Part shown: positions 9,366 through 17,135 of the stretch, piece by piece
Layout of the letters: each line of letters begins with the position of its first letter
Numbering within the stretch: the stretch's first letter is position 1
DNA from: an uncultured Treponema sp.
Lineage (GTDB): Bacteria; Spirochaetota; Spirochaetia; Treponematales; Treponemataceae
NCBI GenBank assembly: GCA_946186185.1
Contig: CAMHMJ010000005.1
Span: forward strand, 86,752-150,751
Reading direction: 5' to 3'
Length of the DNA: 64,000 nt
Notes under the pieces: model-generated
What the model saw: only the letters and a program-made list of their open reading frames with translations
Database searches by the model: none
Told to the model about the DNA's origin: nothing
Made by a program: the position numbers and the translations under genes

Positions 9366-9373
9366 CCCCCCCC
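9366..9373 (+). repeat. C8 homopolymer tract
   Basis: Eight consecutive Cs lie 8 nt after the HD-hydrolase stop and just before a partial copy of the palindromic repeat, about 125 nt upstream of the LysM gene. Such tracts are prone to slippage. No promoter elements bracket this one. Confidence 0.7.
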
Positions 9374-9375
9374 GG

Positions 9376-9395
9376 GCCCGCTGAGAGCCAATTTT
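9376..9395 (+). repeat. Solo right arm of the palindromic repeat
   Basis: These 20 bases match the right end (CCCGCTGAGAGCCAATTTT) of the palindromic element seen complete at 19974-20150 and 27882-27981. No left arm is present nearby, so this looks like a decayed copy. Confidence 0.7.
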
Positions 9396-9497
9396 TAATT
9401 AAAGACTATAAAAATTCGAAATTAGAATTAAATAAAAAACCGAAAATGCTTCTTTATACTTCTAAATAAACCTTTGAATTCTTCCGATAATTTATGT

Positions 9498-10580
9498 ATG
9501 AAAGTCGAAAGAATTTTTAAGAATTGCGTTTTTGCCATATCCTGTGTTACAGCCTCATTATTTATTGCATCTCCTTTGTTTGCAGATACAACTTACACTG
9601 TAAAAAAAGGTGACACTCTTTATTCCATAAGCAGAAAATATGAAATTACAGTTCCTGAATTAAAGACTGCAAATAATCTTGAAAGTGATTTTGTAAAGGA
9701 AGGTGCCCGTCTTGTAATTCCTTCTGCAAATATTCAGAACGCAGCAGCGCTTTCATCTTCAAATGCTTCATCTTCCTCTTCTGTTCCTTCTACCGCAAAA
9801 GAAGAAAAAAAGTTTTCGATTTATGAAGTTCAGAAGGGCGATACTCTTTATGCCATTGCAAGAAAATTTCAGACAACTCTTCCGGAAATTTTATCACTGA
9901 ACAACATTGAAACTACTGCAACCATTATGCCGGGTCAGAAAATTAAGGTTCCGGGAAAAGACGGAGCTTCTGTGGCATCTGGTCAAACAGGTCGGGATAA
10001 CGGCTCTGCCCAGGGTTCTAAAGAAAGTGGAAAGGACAGCGGAAATACTGGTGTAGAAAGCAAAAATCCACGAATGGATATTTCTTCTGGCTCTTCGTCT
10101 GGAAATCGTGCGTCCACCGGGGGAGCAAATAATGCTTCTAATAATTCCGGTTCAAAAACAGGAAAGGACGAGTCAAAAGAAAAACAGTATGCTGAAGTAA
10201 AAACGGCAAAAGAACTAACTGAAAATACAAATAAGTCTCTTTTGTGGCCGCTTTCAAATCCTGTTGTAAAAAAGGTAAACGGAAAGGTCAGCGGAGTGCT
10301 TTTGACAGGAAAAAGCCTTGAAGCTGTATGTGCAGTTCGGGAAGGAACTGTTATGTATACTGGTGTTTACCGCGGTTTTGGCGAAGTTGTATTTGTTCAG
10401 TCGAAAACCGGTCTTATCTATTCCTATACTGGGCTTGGAAGCGTAAGCTGTAAGAAAGGCGATTACGTAAAGGCCGGAGACGAAATCGGCAGAACCGGTA
10501 AGGGAAGCGATACTTCGATTAAGTTCATGGTTTTCCAGAACGGAATGCCGGTAAATCCGGAAAAAGCACCCCGGGGATAA
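9498..10580 (+). CDS. Exported LysM protein with degenerate LytM (M23-like) domain
   Basis: The 360-residue product begins with a signal peptide ending near SPLFA/DT. Two LysM peptidoglycan-binding domains follow (about residues 32-75 and 108-152, each with the KGDTLYxIxRK signature). A Ser/Gly/Asn-rich linker comes next, then a C-terminal LytM/M23-type beta domain (about 250-360, VKAGDEIGRTGKGS). The M23 zinc and catalytic His motifs are missing: YAH is replaced by YSY and HLHF by IKFMVF. It is therefore probably a non-enzymatic activator or cell-wall scaffold, like EnvC/NlpD-type proteins. ATG 9498 is chosen as the start of the signal peptide. There is no Shine-Dalgarno sequence, and GATAAT at 9486-9491 would place transcription start exactly at the ATG. 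Confidence 0.85.
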   Translation: MKVERIFKNCVFAISCVTASLFIASPLFADTTYTVKKGDTLYSISRKYEITVPELKTANNLESDFVKEGARLVIPSANIQNAAALSSSNASSSSSVPSTAKEEKKFSIYEVQKGDTLYAIARKFQTTLPEILSLNNIETTATIMPGQKIKVPGKDGASVASGQTGRDNGSAQGSKESGKDSGNTGVESKNPRMDISSGSSSGNRASTGGANNASNNSGSKTGKDESKEKQYAEVKTAKELTENTNKSLLWPLSNPVVKKVNGKVSGVLLTGKSLEAVCAVREGTVMYTGVYRGFGEVVFVQSKTGLIYSYTGLGSVSCKKGDYVKAGDEIGRTGKGSDTSIKFMVFQNGMPVNPEKAPRG

Positions 10581-10647
10581 TCCTGTTGTTTGCGACTTAA
10601 ACCAGGAAAAAAAATATAAAAAAATTGCAAAAATTGCGTTTTAAGAC

Positions 10648-10676
10648 TTGACGCGTTTTTCGTTTTCTGATATATT
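10648..10676 (+). promoter_or_regulatory. Sigma-70 promoter for tRNA-Val
   Basis: TTGACG (10648-10653), 17-nt spacer and TATATT (10671-10676) lie 25 nt before the tRNA. This is one of the clearest consensus promoters in the window. Confidence 0.85.
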
Positions 10677-10701
10677 ACTTTACATCGTCGGTAACACGAA
10701 C

Positions 10702-10775
10702 GGGCAGTTAGCTCAGCTGGTACGAGCGTCTGGTTTACACCCAGAATGTCGGGAGTTCGATCCTCTCACTGCCCA
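10702..10775 (+). tRNA. tRNA-Val (anticodon TAC)
   Basis: The cloverleaf folds fully. The acceptor stem GGGCAGT pairs with ACTGCCC; the D arm is GCTC/GAGC. The anticodon stem TCTGG/CCAGA holds the loop TTTACAC, which gives anticodon TAC (valine). The T arm GGGAG/CTCTC contains TTCGATC, and the discriminator is A. No CCA is encoded. It is a single-gene unit with its own promoter and terminator. Confidence 0.95.
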
Positions 10776-10778
10776 TAA

Positions 10779-10810
10779 AAGCATCTTGATAATTCAAGGT
10801 GCTTTTTTTT
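10779..10810 (+). terminator. Intrinsic terminator after tRNA-Val
   Basis: AGCATCTTG and CAAGGTGCT pair around a 6-nt loop, allowing G-U pairs, and are followed by eight Ts. It lies a few bases past the tRNA 3' end. Confidence 0.85.
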
Positions 10811-10843
10811 ATTTTAAACGGATTTTACATTTGAACTCCCGCG

Positions 10844-10875
10844 AAAAAAAACGGCCTGAAGCATTGTTCAGGCCG
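10844..10875 (-). terminator. Intrinsic terminator of purC
   Basis: On the minus strand a perfect 9-bp stem (CGGCCTGAA/TTCAGGCCG, 6-nt loop) is followed by a run of eight Us. It lies 24 nt past the purC stop. Confidence 0.9.
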
Positions 10876-10898
10876 CTTTTCAAAGGAATTATCTGTAG

Positions 10899-11744
10899 TT
10901 ATTTGTGGCAGATTTTTGTCTGGCATTCCTTGTAGATGGAACTTGTTTTTGCAACAACGTCAGCAGGGATTTCCTTGATGTTAGGGTCGCCTGCAAGGTT
11001 GTGGTCTTTGAGCCAGTCACGTACGAACTGTTTGTCGTAACTTGCAGGGCTTCCGCCAACCTGGTATTTTGAAGCGTCCCAGAAACGGCTTGAGTCCGGT
11101 GTAAGAACTTCGTCTGCAAGCACCAGGTCTCCGTTTTCATCAAGACCGAACTCAAACTTTGTGTCGGCAATGATGATTCCGTTTTTGTAAGCGTGTTCGT
11201 AGCATTTTTTGTAAACGGCAAGGGCAGCTTTTTCAATCTTTGTTCCAAGCTTTTCACCAAGGTCTTTTTTCATATAGTCAAGGGTAACGTTGATGTCGTG
11301 GCCTTCAGCAGCTTTAGTACTAGGAGTTACGATTGGTTCGTCGAGTTTTTCAGCCTGTTTGTATTCTTTGTCAAACTTGTGGCCAAGGAATTCTTCTCCT
11401 TTTTTATATGCTTCGTACATTGAACCGAACATGTAGCCGCGAACAATTACTTCGTAAGGAATCATCTTGAGTTTTTTTACAAGAATTGTTCTTCCCTCAA
11501 ATTCCGGCTTCTGGAAATCGGCAGGCATGTCTTTCAAATCTGAAGAAATCATGTGGTTTTTTACAATGTCTTTTGTGTAGTCAAACCAGAAGTTAGAAAG
11601 GGCGTTCAAAACCTTTCCTTTGTCGGTTATCATTGTAGGAAGAATAACATCAAAGGCAGAAATTCTGTCAGTTGTAACGATGACCATTCTTCCGTCTTCC
11701 AAATCATAAATTTCGCGTACTTTACCGCTTGCGTGCTTCTGCAT
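10899..11744 (-). CDS. purC: Phosphoribosylaminoimidazole-succinocarboxamide synthase
   Basis: PurC (SAICAR synthetase) joins CAIR and aspartate using ATP in purine biosynthesis. The 281-residue product has the N-terminal GKVREIYDLEDG and TDRISAFDVILP motifs, the VRGYMFGSMYEAY segment and the C-terminal ADTKFEFGLDENGDLVLADEVLTPDSSR signature, all typical. A GATGAGG sequence before a T run precedes the ATG. The gene has its own promoter (-35 at 11805, -10 at 11782) and terminator. It is separate from the purC clusters of many bacteria, standing alone between a tRNA and a molybdo-hydroxylase operon. Confidence 0.96.
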   Translation of the reverse strand: MQKHASGKVREIYDLEDGRMVIVTTDRISAFDVILPTMITDKGKVLNALSNFWFDYTKDIVKNHMISSDLKDMPADFQKPEFEGRTILVKKLKMIPYEVIVRGYMFGSMYEAYKKGEEFLGHKFDKEYKQAEKLDEPIVTPSTKAAEGHDINVTLDYMKKDLGEKLGTKIEKAALAVYKKCYEHAYKNGIIIADTKFEFGLDENGDLVLADEVLTPDSSRFWDASKYQVGGSPASYDKQFVRDWLKDHNLAGDPNIKEIPADVVAKTSSIYKECQTKICHK

Positions 11745-11776
11745 AAAAAAAACCTCATCTAGAAATATTTTTGCAT

Positions 11777-11805
11777 ATTTTACAATTTTGAAACCTTTTT
11801 TTCAA
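11777..11805 (-). promoter_or_regulatory. Sigma-70 promoter for purC
   Basis: On the minus strand TTGAAA (11805-11800), 17-nt spacer and TAAAAT (11782-11777) precede purC by 33 nt. No purine riboswitch fold was recognised in the short leader. Confidence 0.75.
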
Positions 11806-11832
11806 CTGAGGGGCTTCAGATGAGGATGAAAT

Positions 11833-11864
11833 GTGCAGGGGGAAATAAATCTGTCGTCCTGCAC
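11833..11864 (-). terminator. Possible 3' hairpin of the molybdo-hydroxylase operon
   Basis: A 7-bp inverted repeat GTGCAGG/CCTGCAC with an 18-nt loop lies 12 nt after the last gene of the minus-strand operon. It lacks a strong U run on that strand, so termination here is uncertain. Confidence 0.35.
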
Positions 11865-11876
11865 TTTATTTTTCAA

Positions 11877-12686
11877 CTAGGTCAGCTGCTCCAGGGAGTA
11901 TCGCACCAGGTTCAAAAACTGCTGTTTTAAAAGAGGTGCGTACTTTTTGTCTTCTGCAATTATGTCGAAGACGTTTTCGGCTTCCTGAACAAAGCTTGCT
12001 ATTTCATTGTAGGAAAGGGGCAGCCTGTGACCTAAAAGCCGGTTTTCAAGGGAGGTGCATCTGAAGGCAAAGGGGCCGGCAAAGGCAATCCGGATCTGGC
12101 TTAAGGCGTTTTTTTCCGTTGCCGCAAGAAAGGAAAAACCTGCTGATTCCGGTGTGATTGTAATTCCAGGACCAAGTCTGAAATAAATTGAAATATCCCA
12201 GTCATTTAAGGGAATCCGGATTAAGGAAATAATGCTTTTTGGCTTTAAGCCGTGAAAATTCTGCATTGAAACTAACTTGCTTTCATTCTGGCTTTTGATT
12301 TCAAGCTGTGCATCCAGGGCTAAAAGGGGAGAGTAAAGAGAAAGCTTGTGATTTTCGGAAGCGATATTTCCTCCGATTGTTGCAAGGTTTCTGATGAAAG
12401 GTGTGGCACTTGTTTTTATTGCATCGTAGAGAATCTTTGGCAGGTTTCTTTCGCCGATTTCTTCAAGCTCTGAAAGAGTTACGGCAGGTCCTGTCTCGAT
12501 GTACCTCTCGTGCTTTGTAATTACCTTGTATTCCTTGATCATTGAGGTAGAAATCGCTTTTTCAGGAAGCCGGGAAAGGTATGTGCAGCCGCCGATTACC
12601 TTTATTCCGGTTACGTTTTTTATGTGGTAGAACAAATCCTGTTCATTTCTGGCCTGAAAGAATTTGCATTCTGTTTCGTTCGTCAT
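11877..12686 (-). CDS. Molybdo-hydroxylase FAD-binding subunit (XdhB/CoxM-like)
   Basis: This 269-residue protein resembles the FAD subunit of xanthine dehydrogenase-family enzymes, which passes electrons from the iron-sulphur subunit to an acceptor. The N-terminal KVIGGCTYLSRL matches the FAD pyrophosphate loop. IRNLATIGGNIASENHKLSLYSPLLALDA matches the second FAD motif, though the usual SD after GNI is changed to SLYS. The C-terminal CO dehydrogenase flavoprotein domain follows (FSFLAATEKNALSQIRIAFAGP). It is the last gene of the five-gene operon, 12 nt after the 2Fe-2S gene. Divergence suggests an unusual substrate; FAD binding is likely but not certain. Confidence 0.8.
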   Translation of the reverse strand: MTNETECKFFQARNEQDLFYHIKNVTGIKVIGGCTYLSRLPEKAISTSMIKEYKVITKHERYIETGPAVTLSELEEIGERNLPKILYDAIKTSATPFIRNLATIGGNIASENHKLSLYSPLLALDAQLEIKSQNESKLVSMQNFHGLKPKSIISLIRIPLNDWDISIYFRLGPGITITPESAGFSFLAATEKNALSQIRIAFAGPFAFRCTSLENRLLGHRLPLSYNEIASFVQEAENVFDIIAEDKKYAPLLKQQFLNLVRYSLEQLT

Positions 12687-12698
12687 CTGCTTGTTCCC

Positions 12699-13172
12699 CT
12701 ATGCTTCCGTACGTTTTATGTGGTAGTCGAAGGCGTAAATAATACCGTTTATCAAAGTGTCTTCATCTGTGCAGCAGGGACTCAGGTGTTTTACTTCTTC
12801 CCTGATGCTGTCCCGGGTTGGCTTTGTATTGGAAAGAATAATTGAACGGGCTGCAAAAATCTTTCCGGAATTGCAGAAGCCGCAGAGCTTGATACCTGCA
12901 CGGTTAAAGCCTTTTACGATGTCTGTGTAATCTTCGGTTTTCTGAAAATATTCAAGGGTTTCAATCCGTCTGTTCATTGAGAGGGCAACGGGTACCTTGC
13001 AGGAGGGTACCGGCTTGCCGTCCAGAAGAACCGTGCAGGAGCCGCAGATTCCTTTTTCACAGCCGCGTTTTGCGCTTAAAAGCTTGTTTTCCCTCAAAAC
13101 CGAAAGAAGGCTTCGGTCTGCGCTTGAGTTCAGCTGCATTTTTTCGCCGTTTAAAATTACCGGAATATTCAT
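12699..13172 (-). CDS. Molybdo-hydroxylase 2Fe-2S subunit with altered second cluster
   Basis: The 157-residue product matches the iron-sulphur subunit of xanthine dehydrogenase/CO dehydrogenase-type enzymes. The plant-type cluster motif CEKGICGSCTVLLDGKPVPSC (about residues 38-58) is intact. The second, helical cluster normally uses CGFCxPG and CRCTGY. Here CGFCNSG is present, but the second part reads LSPCCTDED, so one ligand of the usual CxC pair is missing or shifted to an adjacent CC pair. The ATG directly follows the TAG stop of the large subunit with no gap, implying translational coupling. Confidence 0.85.
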   Translation of the reverse strand: MNIPVILNGEKMQLNSSADRSLLSVLRENKLLSAKRGCEKGICGSCTVLLDGKPVPSCKVPVALSMNRRIETLEYFQKTEDYTDIVKGFNRAGIKLCGFCNSGKIFAARSIILSNTKPTRDSIREEVKHLSPCCTDEDTLINGIIYAFDYHIKRTEA

Positions 13173-15878
13173 CTATGCCTCAGCTCCTTTTTTGTGTTTT
13201 ATGTCTGCCCCAGACTCATCCGTTTCTGCCGAAGCCTCTTCTTCGGGATTCGTTGCTCCTGAAACTTCTGCTTCCGGAATATTATCAGCGGAACTATTGG
13301 TCTCAGAAACGGTTTCATCTGAAGACTCTTCTTCCGAATCTGTACCCTGGGAAACATATTGTTCTGGAACTTCATCCTGCGGATTTGTATCATCTGAATC
13401 TTCATCTTCCGGAACTTCATCCTCTGAAACTACTTTTTCTGCTTCAAGGCTCAGCTCATACAGCTGCTCGATTGTGCACGGAAGGCTTTTTACCGTTGAA
13501 CCCAAAGCCTGGCTGAGGGCAGAAGCAAAGGCTCCCGGAATCAGATCGTGAATCAGTTCACCCAGCTGGCAGGGCGGATTCTGTGAAATAACAAAATTGA
13601 TTTTTGTACAGTCCGTTGTAAGGCTTTCGCCCTTTACAAGTTCACTAAGCTCCTGCTGAATTGCAAGACGAACGGTATTTTCTGCATCCTTGATTGAAAG
13701 CAGTTCACCGCAGTCGATGGCAACCCAGACTCCCCGAATCTTTATTTTATATGTGTAGGGATTTACTTCAAGCTCTATGATTGCCGCTCCAAAGGCTGTT
13801 GCATAAAATGGGCTTCCCGTAAAGCTTTTTTTGTTAAAGGCCTTTTTCATTGCCGGAGAAGTAACCTTTTTTGCAGTTATTGGAAGCGGCACCTGGAAAC
13901 GGGATTTCTGAATTTCCTGACAGCATTTCTTTAAGAGGTTTGTCATAATGCTGATATTGCTTGAAAAGCCTTCCGGCAGCGCTGACTGATTGACATTTTC
14001 CGTATCTGTAGAAACCTGAATAAGTGAGGGTTCAATCGAAAGCTGTTCGGAAACGATTTTCTTCCAGATATCTGTAATGGAAAGGGATGGAATAGGTGCT
14101 GTAATTTTTACAGTTCCGTCGTGTTCCAGGGTTACTTCCATTTTCTGCTGAAGGTCATTCAGGCTGGAACCAAGGAAAAAGGTTCCGTCAATACCGGTTG
14201 CAAGTCCGATTCCCCGGCGGGCCAGGGAGAAAAATATGTCCCGTCCGTTGCTGTCTTCCGGAGAACGCCCTGTATTGCAGGTTGCGTATTTCCGCTTAAA
14301 ATCGCTCTGGGCAACAATGGCGTTTATTGCCTCTTCAAATTTTAAATTCTTGAATTTATATGGAGAGGTTTCCTTCTGAATGTTTTTTAGCCGCAGTTCA
14401 TCCGGGAAAATGCCTGTTTTTTGAGAAATCTTCATCAGCTGGCATTCGCTTGCGAAAAAACTTGCGCTGTCCAGCTTTTCCTGAGAGAGTGAAGTTGGGG
14501 GAAGGTTTGTCTTGTAGATTTTTGTTTCTATATATACATGTTCCGGAGAATAAATATTTACAAGTGCAATTGTAAGCCTGTCGGCAATTTCCTGGGCAAA
14601 GGGATTCTGGTATCCTGCATCAGAGCGGATTTCCGCTTTGAGGGCAGTGATTTTTCCGTCCTCTGTAACGGCAGTCCGCATGGTAATAAGGGTATCCAGG
14701 GAGTTTTTCATGTATTTTTTCTGCTCTTCCCGTGAAAGAAGAAGCTTTACGCTTTTTCCGGAAAGAACGGAGGCCGTTGCCGTCTGACTTGCCAGAATTA
14801 TGCTTCGCCAGGTACCGTTTTGATTTCTGCTCTGGCTTAAGGTTTTCCGGATTTCAATTTTATCGTCGCTGAGGGCAATTACTTCCGATACGCTTTTTTC
14901 AAGCTGGCTTGGCCACTGGGTCGGAAGATAGATATTCAGGCTGCCGTTTTCTGTGGCGCACAAAGCACCGCTGGTTTCCGTCCATAAAGGAGAATTGTCA
15001 TTGTGTTCCCAGCGGCCGGTGATGTCATGCTTAAAGCCTTTGAAAAAAGCATCGATTTTCTCGTCTTCTGCATTTTCCTCAGGCTGCTGTATATTATCCC
15101 GGGTCTCATCGGTTTGTTCGCCGCTCTTTTTTATTTCAGAAAGCTTTGCAAAAAAGCCGGTTTTCAGGATTCTTGAGGCGATTACGTCCTTTTCAGAAAG
15201 GGATAAAAGCCGTTCTTCATTGGAATTGATATTCTCTGAACCGAAGCTGCCTGCTTCTTTCTCAGAAATTCCTTCTCTTTCAGCAAAGTCTGCATCTATC
15301 ACGGTTTCAGGAATGTTCTCGTTTTCCCCGGAAACCTCTCCGTCATTATGTTCAAGGGAGGTAATTTTCTTGTGGGAAAAGTTGGTGGATTTTGCTTCCT
15401 CTATGCTGATTACGGGATGACTGTAATTTTTTGATATTTCTTTTGCCGCATTTTCAAAGCGGGAAAAATCAAAGATTATGGGAATGTTTTTTGCCCAGTT
15501 TCGTACGCCTTTTACGTCCGGTCCGGTTATGATTCCGATGGGTTCGCCTTCATAGTGAACTTCGCTGGTACAGAAAACTTCAGTTTCTGTGGTGAAGGTT
15601 TTTACAATATTTGAACCCGGAACTTCCCGGGCCGTGTAAAGGCTGTATTCTTCCGGAAGCACGCTTGTATCGATGTTTGTAATTTTTCCAAAGGAATATG
15701 GACTTCGGACAAGGGCTGCGTAAAGCATTCCGTTTTTATGCAGGTCGGAAAGATAGTCTTTCACAAGGTAGCTTTTTACCTTTTTTGTGGTTTTTCCACG
15801 GGATCCGGATTTTTTGCCTGAGCCGGTTTTTGTTCCTGTCCTGGATGAGTCCGCTTTTTTTAGTCCTTCTTTAGCCAT
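13173..15878 (-). CDS. Divergent molybdopterin-binding hydroxylase large subunit
   Basis: The 901-residue product is related to the molybdopterin subunit of xanthine dehydrogenase/aldehyde oxidase enzymes. The N-terminal domain (about residues 35-140) has the SPYSFGKITNIDT and HYEGEPIGIITG segments. Later matches include GTWRSIILASQTA, RRGIGLATGIDGTFF and a C-terminal LGELIHDLIPGAFASALSQALG, which aligns with the GE-containing active-site region. The glycine-rich GGGFGGK loop is not recognisable. There is an acidic Ser/Glu insertion around 160-240 and an 85-residue Asp/Glu/Ser/Pro tail. The ATG at 15878 has GGAAGGA upstream and overlaps the aminotransferase gene by 8 nt. Cofactor binding and activity are uncertain. 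Confidence 0.75.
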   Translation of the reverse strand: MAKEGLKKADSSRTGTKTGSGKKSGSRGKTTKKVKSYLVKDYLSDLHKNGMLYAALVRSPYSFGKITNIDTSVLPEEYSLYTAREVPGSNIVKTFTTETEVFCTSEVHYEGEPIGIITGPDVKGVRNWAKNIPIIFDFSRFENAAKEISKNYSHPVISIEEAKSTNFSHKKITSLEHNDGEVSGENENIPETVIDADFAEREGISEKEAGSFGSENINSNEERLLSLSEKDVIASRILKTGFFAKLSEIKKSGEQTDETRDNIQQPEENAEDEKIDAFFKGFKHDITGRWEHNDNSPLWTETSGALCATENGSLNIYLPTQWPSQLEKSVSEVIALSDDKIEIRKTLSQSRNQNGTWRSIILASQTATASVLSGKSVKLLLSREEQKKYMKNSLDTLITMRTAVTEDGKITALKAEIRSDAGYQNPFAQEIADRLTIALVNIYSPEHVYIETKIYKTNLPPTSLSQEKLDSASFFASECQLMKISQKTGIFPDELRLKNIQKETSPYKFKNLKFEEAINAIVAQSDFKRKYATCNTGRSPEDSNGRDIFFSLARRGIGLATGIDGTFFLGSSLNDLQQKMEVTLEHDGTVKITAPIPSLSITDIWKKIVSEQLSIEPSLIQVSTDTENVNQSALPEGFSSNISIMTNLLKKCCQEIQKSRFQVPLPITAKKVTSPAMKKAFNKKSFTGSPFYATAFGAAIIELEVNPYTYKIKIRGVWVAIDCGELLSIKDAENTVRLAIQQELSELVKGESLTTDCTKINFVISQNPPCQLGELIHDLIPGAFASALSQALGSTVKSLPCTIEQLYELSLEAEKVVSEDEVPEDEDSDDTNPQDEVPEQYVSQGTDSEEESSDETVSETNSSADNIPEAEVSGATNPEEEASAETDESGADIKHKKGAEA

Positions 15879-17112
15879 GATATTTCCTTCCGAGCTCTGT
15901 AACTTCCCGGATAACAAGTTCCGTCATTTCTTCCGTCATATCAGGCCATAGGGGCAGACTGATGGTTCTCTGATAGGCTCTTTCTGCATTTGGGAAATTT
16001 TCCTTAGTAAAGTCCGGGGTGCTTTCCTTCCAGTAGGTAAAGTGGAAAAGAGGTATAAAGTGAACGGAAATCCCGATTCCTCTTTTCTGAAGCTCTTTTG
16101 CAAAATCATCCCGGCTAATCGTTAGCTTTTCAAGATTCAGCCGCATAAGGTAAAGGTGCCAGGCGTTTCCTTCTCCGTCCGGGGGAAGCTGAATAAAATC
16201 CAGTTTTTTGAAGGCCTGGTTATATTTTTCCACGATTTTTTTTCTTTTTTCAAAGAAGCTTTCCGCCTTTTTAAGCTGACACACGCCGATTGCACTTAAG
16301 ACATCCGGCAGGTTGAACTTATATCCCGGAGCCACAATATCGTATTCCCAGCTTGCCCGGGGAGAAGTGTATCTGTCCCAGGTGGTACGGTCCATTCCGT
16401 GCATGCGCATTACGCTCATTCTTTTTAAGGCGTCCTTGTCCCGGGTTGTTACCATGCCCCCTTCAGCGGTTGTCATGGTTTTTGTTACATAGAAAGAGAA
16501 GACTCCTGCGTCACCGATTGTTCCTGCATATCCCAGCTTTGTTTCAGAAGGAAAGGCGTGGGCCGCATCTTCAATTACCTTTACCTTGTATTTCGCTGCA
16601 ATTTCCATGAGCCGTTCCATATTGCAAAGAGCGCCCGCAATATGAACCGGAACAACAGCCACAATTTCGTTTTTACCGCTCTCCCTGTCTTTTCTTAAAA
16701 GCTCTTCCACCTTGCTGCAGTCTATGCTGTAGGAATCTTTTTCGGTATCTGCAAAATAAACTTTTGCTCCAAGATGAACGGCACAGGCAGCGGTTGAAAC
16801 AAAGGTGTAGGGGGTAGTGATTACAGCCTTTCCCCTTGTGACTCCAAAGGCTTCCATTGCAAGAATCATTCCGCTGGTATTTGAATTTACGGCAAGACTG
16901 GAAACTTCCTCCGTTGAAAGTCCCTTTTTCTTCCGTTCCTCATTCATATAGGGCTTTCCGTTCATAAAGGCGGAAAAATCCTTTTCAAACTGGAGTGTAT
17001 ATTTTCCTGTTGTAAGCCAGCCGCTTCTCAATACTTCAAGGACGGTTTTTTCTTCATCCTCTGAAATTGAAGGGCGGGAAAATGGAACTTTAAGACTATT
17101 CTGGTCGCTCAT
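15871..17112 (-). CDS. DegT/DnrJ/EryC1 nucleotide-sugar aminotransferase
   Basis: This 413-residue protein is a PLP-dependent aminotransferase of the ArnB/PglE/PseC type, which adds an amino group to a keto-sugar nucleotide. It starts VPFSRPSISEDEEKTVLEVLRSGWLTTG, has the IEDAAHAF motif with the pyridine-N Asp, and FSFYVTKTMTTAEGGM with the Schiff-base Lys at about residue 211. The GYKFNLPDVLSAIGVCQL segment follows. It lies 23 nt after the PglF-like dehydratase and overlaps the molybdo-hydroxylase gene. With the dehydratase it would make a UDP-4-amino-4,6-dideoxy sugar, as in bacillosamine-type pathways; the exact sugar is inferred. Confidence 0.9.
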   Translation of the reverse strand: MSDQNSLKVPFSRPSISEDEEKTVLEVLRSGWLTTGKYTLQFEKDFSAFMNGKPYMNEERKKKGLSTEEVSSLAVNSNTSGMILAMEAFGVTRGKAVITTPYTFVSTAACAVHLGAKVYFADTEKDSYSIDCSKVEELLRKDRESGKNEIVAVVPVHIAGALCNMERLMEIAAKYKVKVIEDAAHAFPSETKLGYAGTIGDAGVFSFYVTKTMTTAEGGMVTTRDKDALKRMSVMRMHGMDRTTWDRYTSPRASWEYDIVAPGYKFNLPDVLSAIGVCQLKKAESFFEKRKKIVEKYNQAFKKLDFIQLPPDGEGNAWHLYLMRLNLEKLTISRDDFAKELQKRGIGISVHFIPLFHFTYWKESTPDFTKENFPNAERAYQRTISLPLWPDMTEEMTELVIREVTELGRKYHG

Positions 17113-17135
17113 CTGTACCTCGCGTAAATGCTGAT

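Noticed and set aside
10648..10935. Open reading frame of 95 codons spanning tRNA-Val
   Set aside because: It reads through a fully folded tRNA, its promoter and its terminator.
12977..13551. Plus-strand frames opposite the 2Fe-2S and molybdo-hydroxylase genes
   Set aside because: Low-complexity mirror of the acidic Asp/Glu/Ser tail; no start signals.
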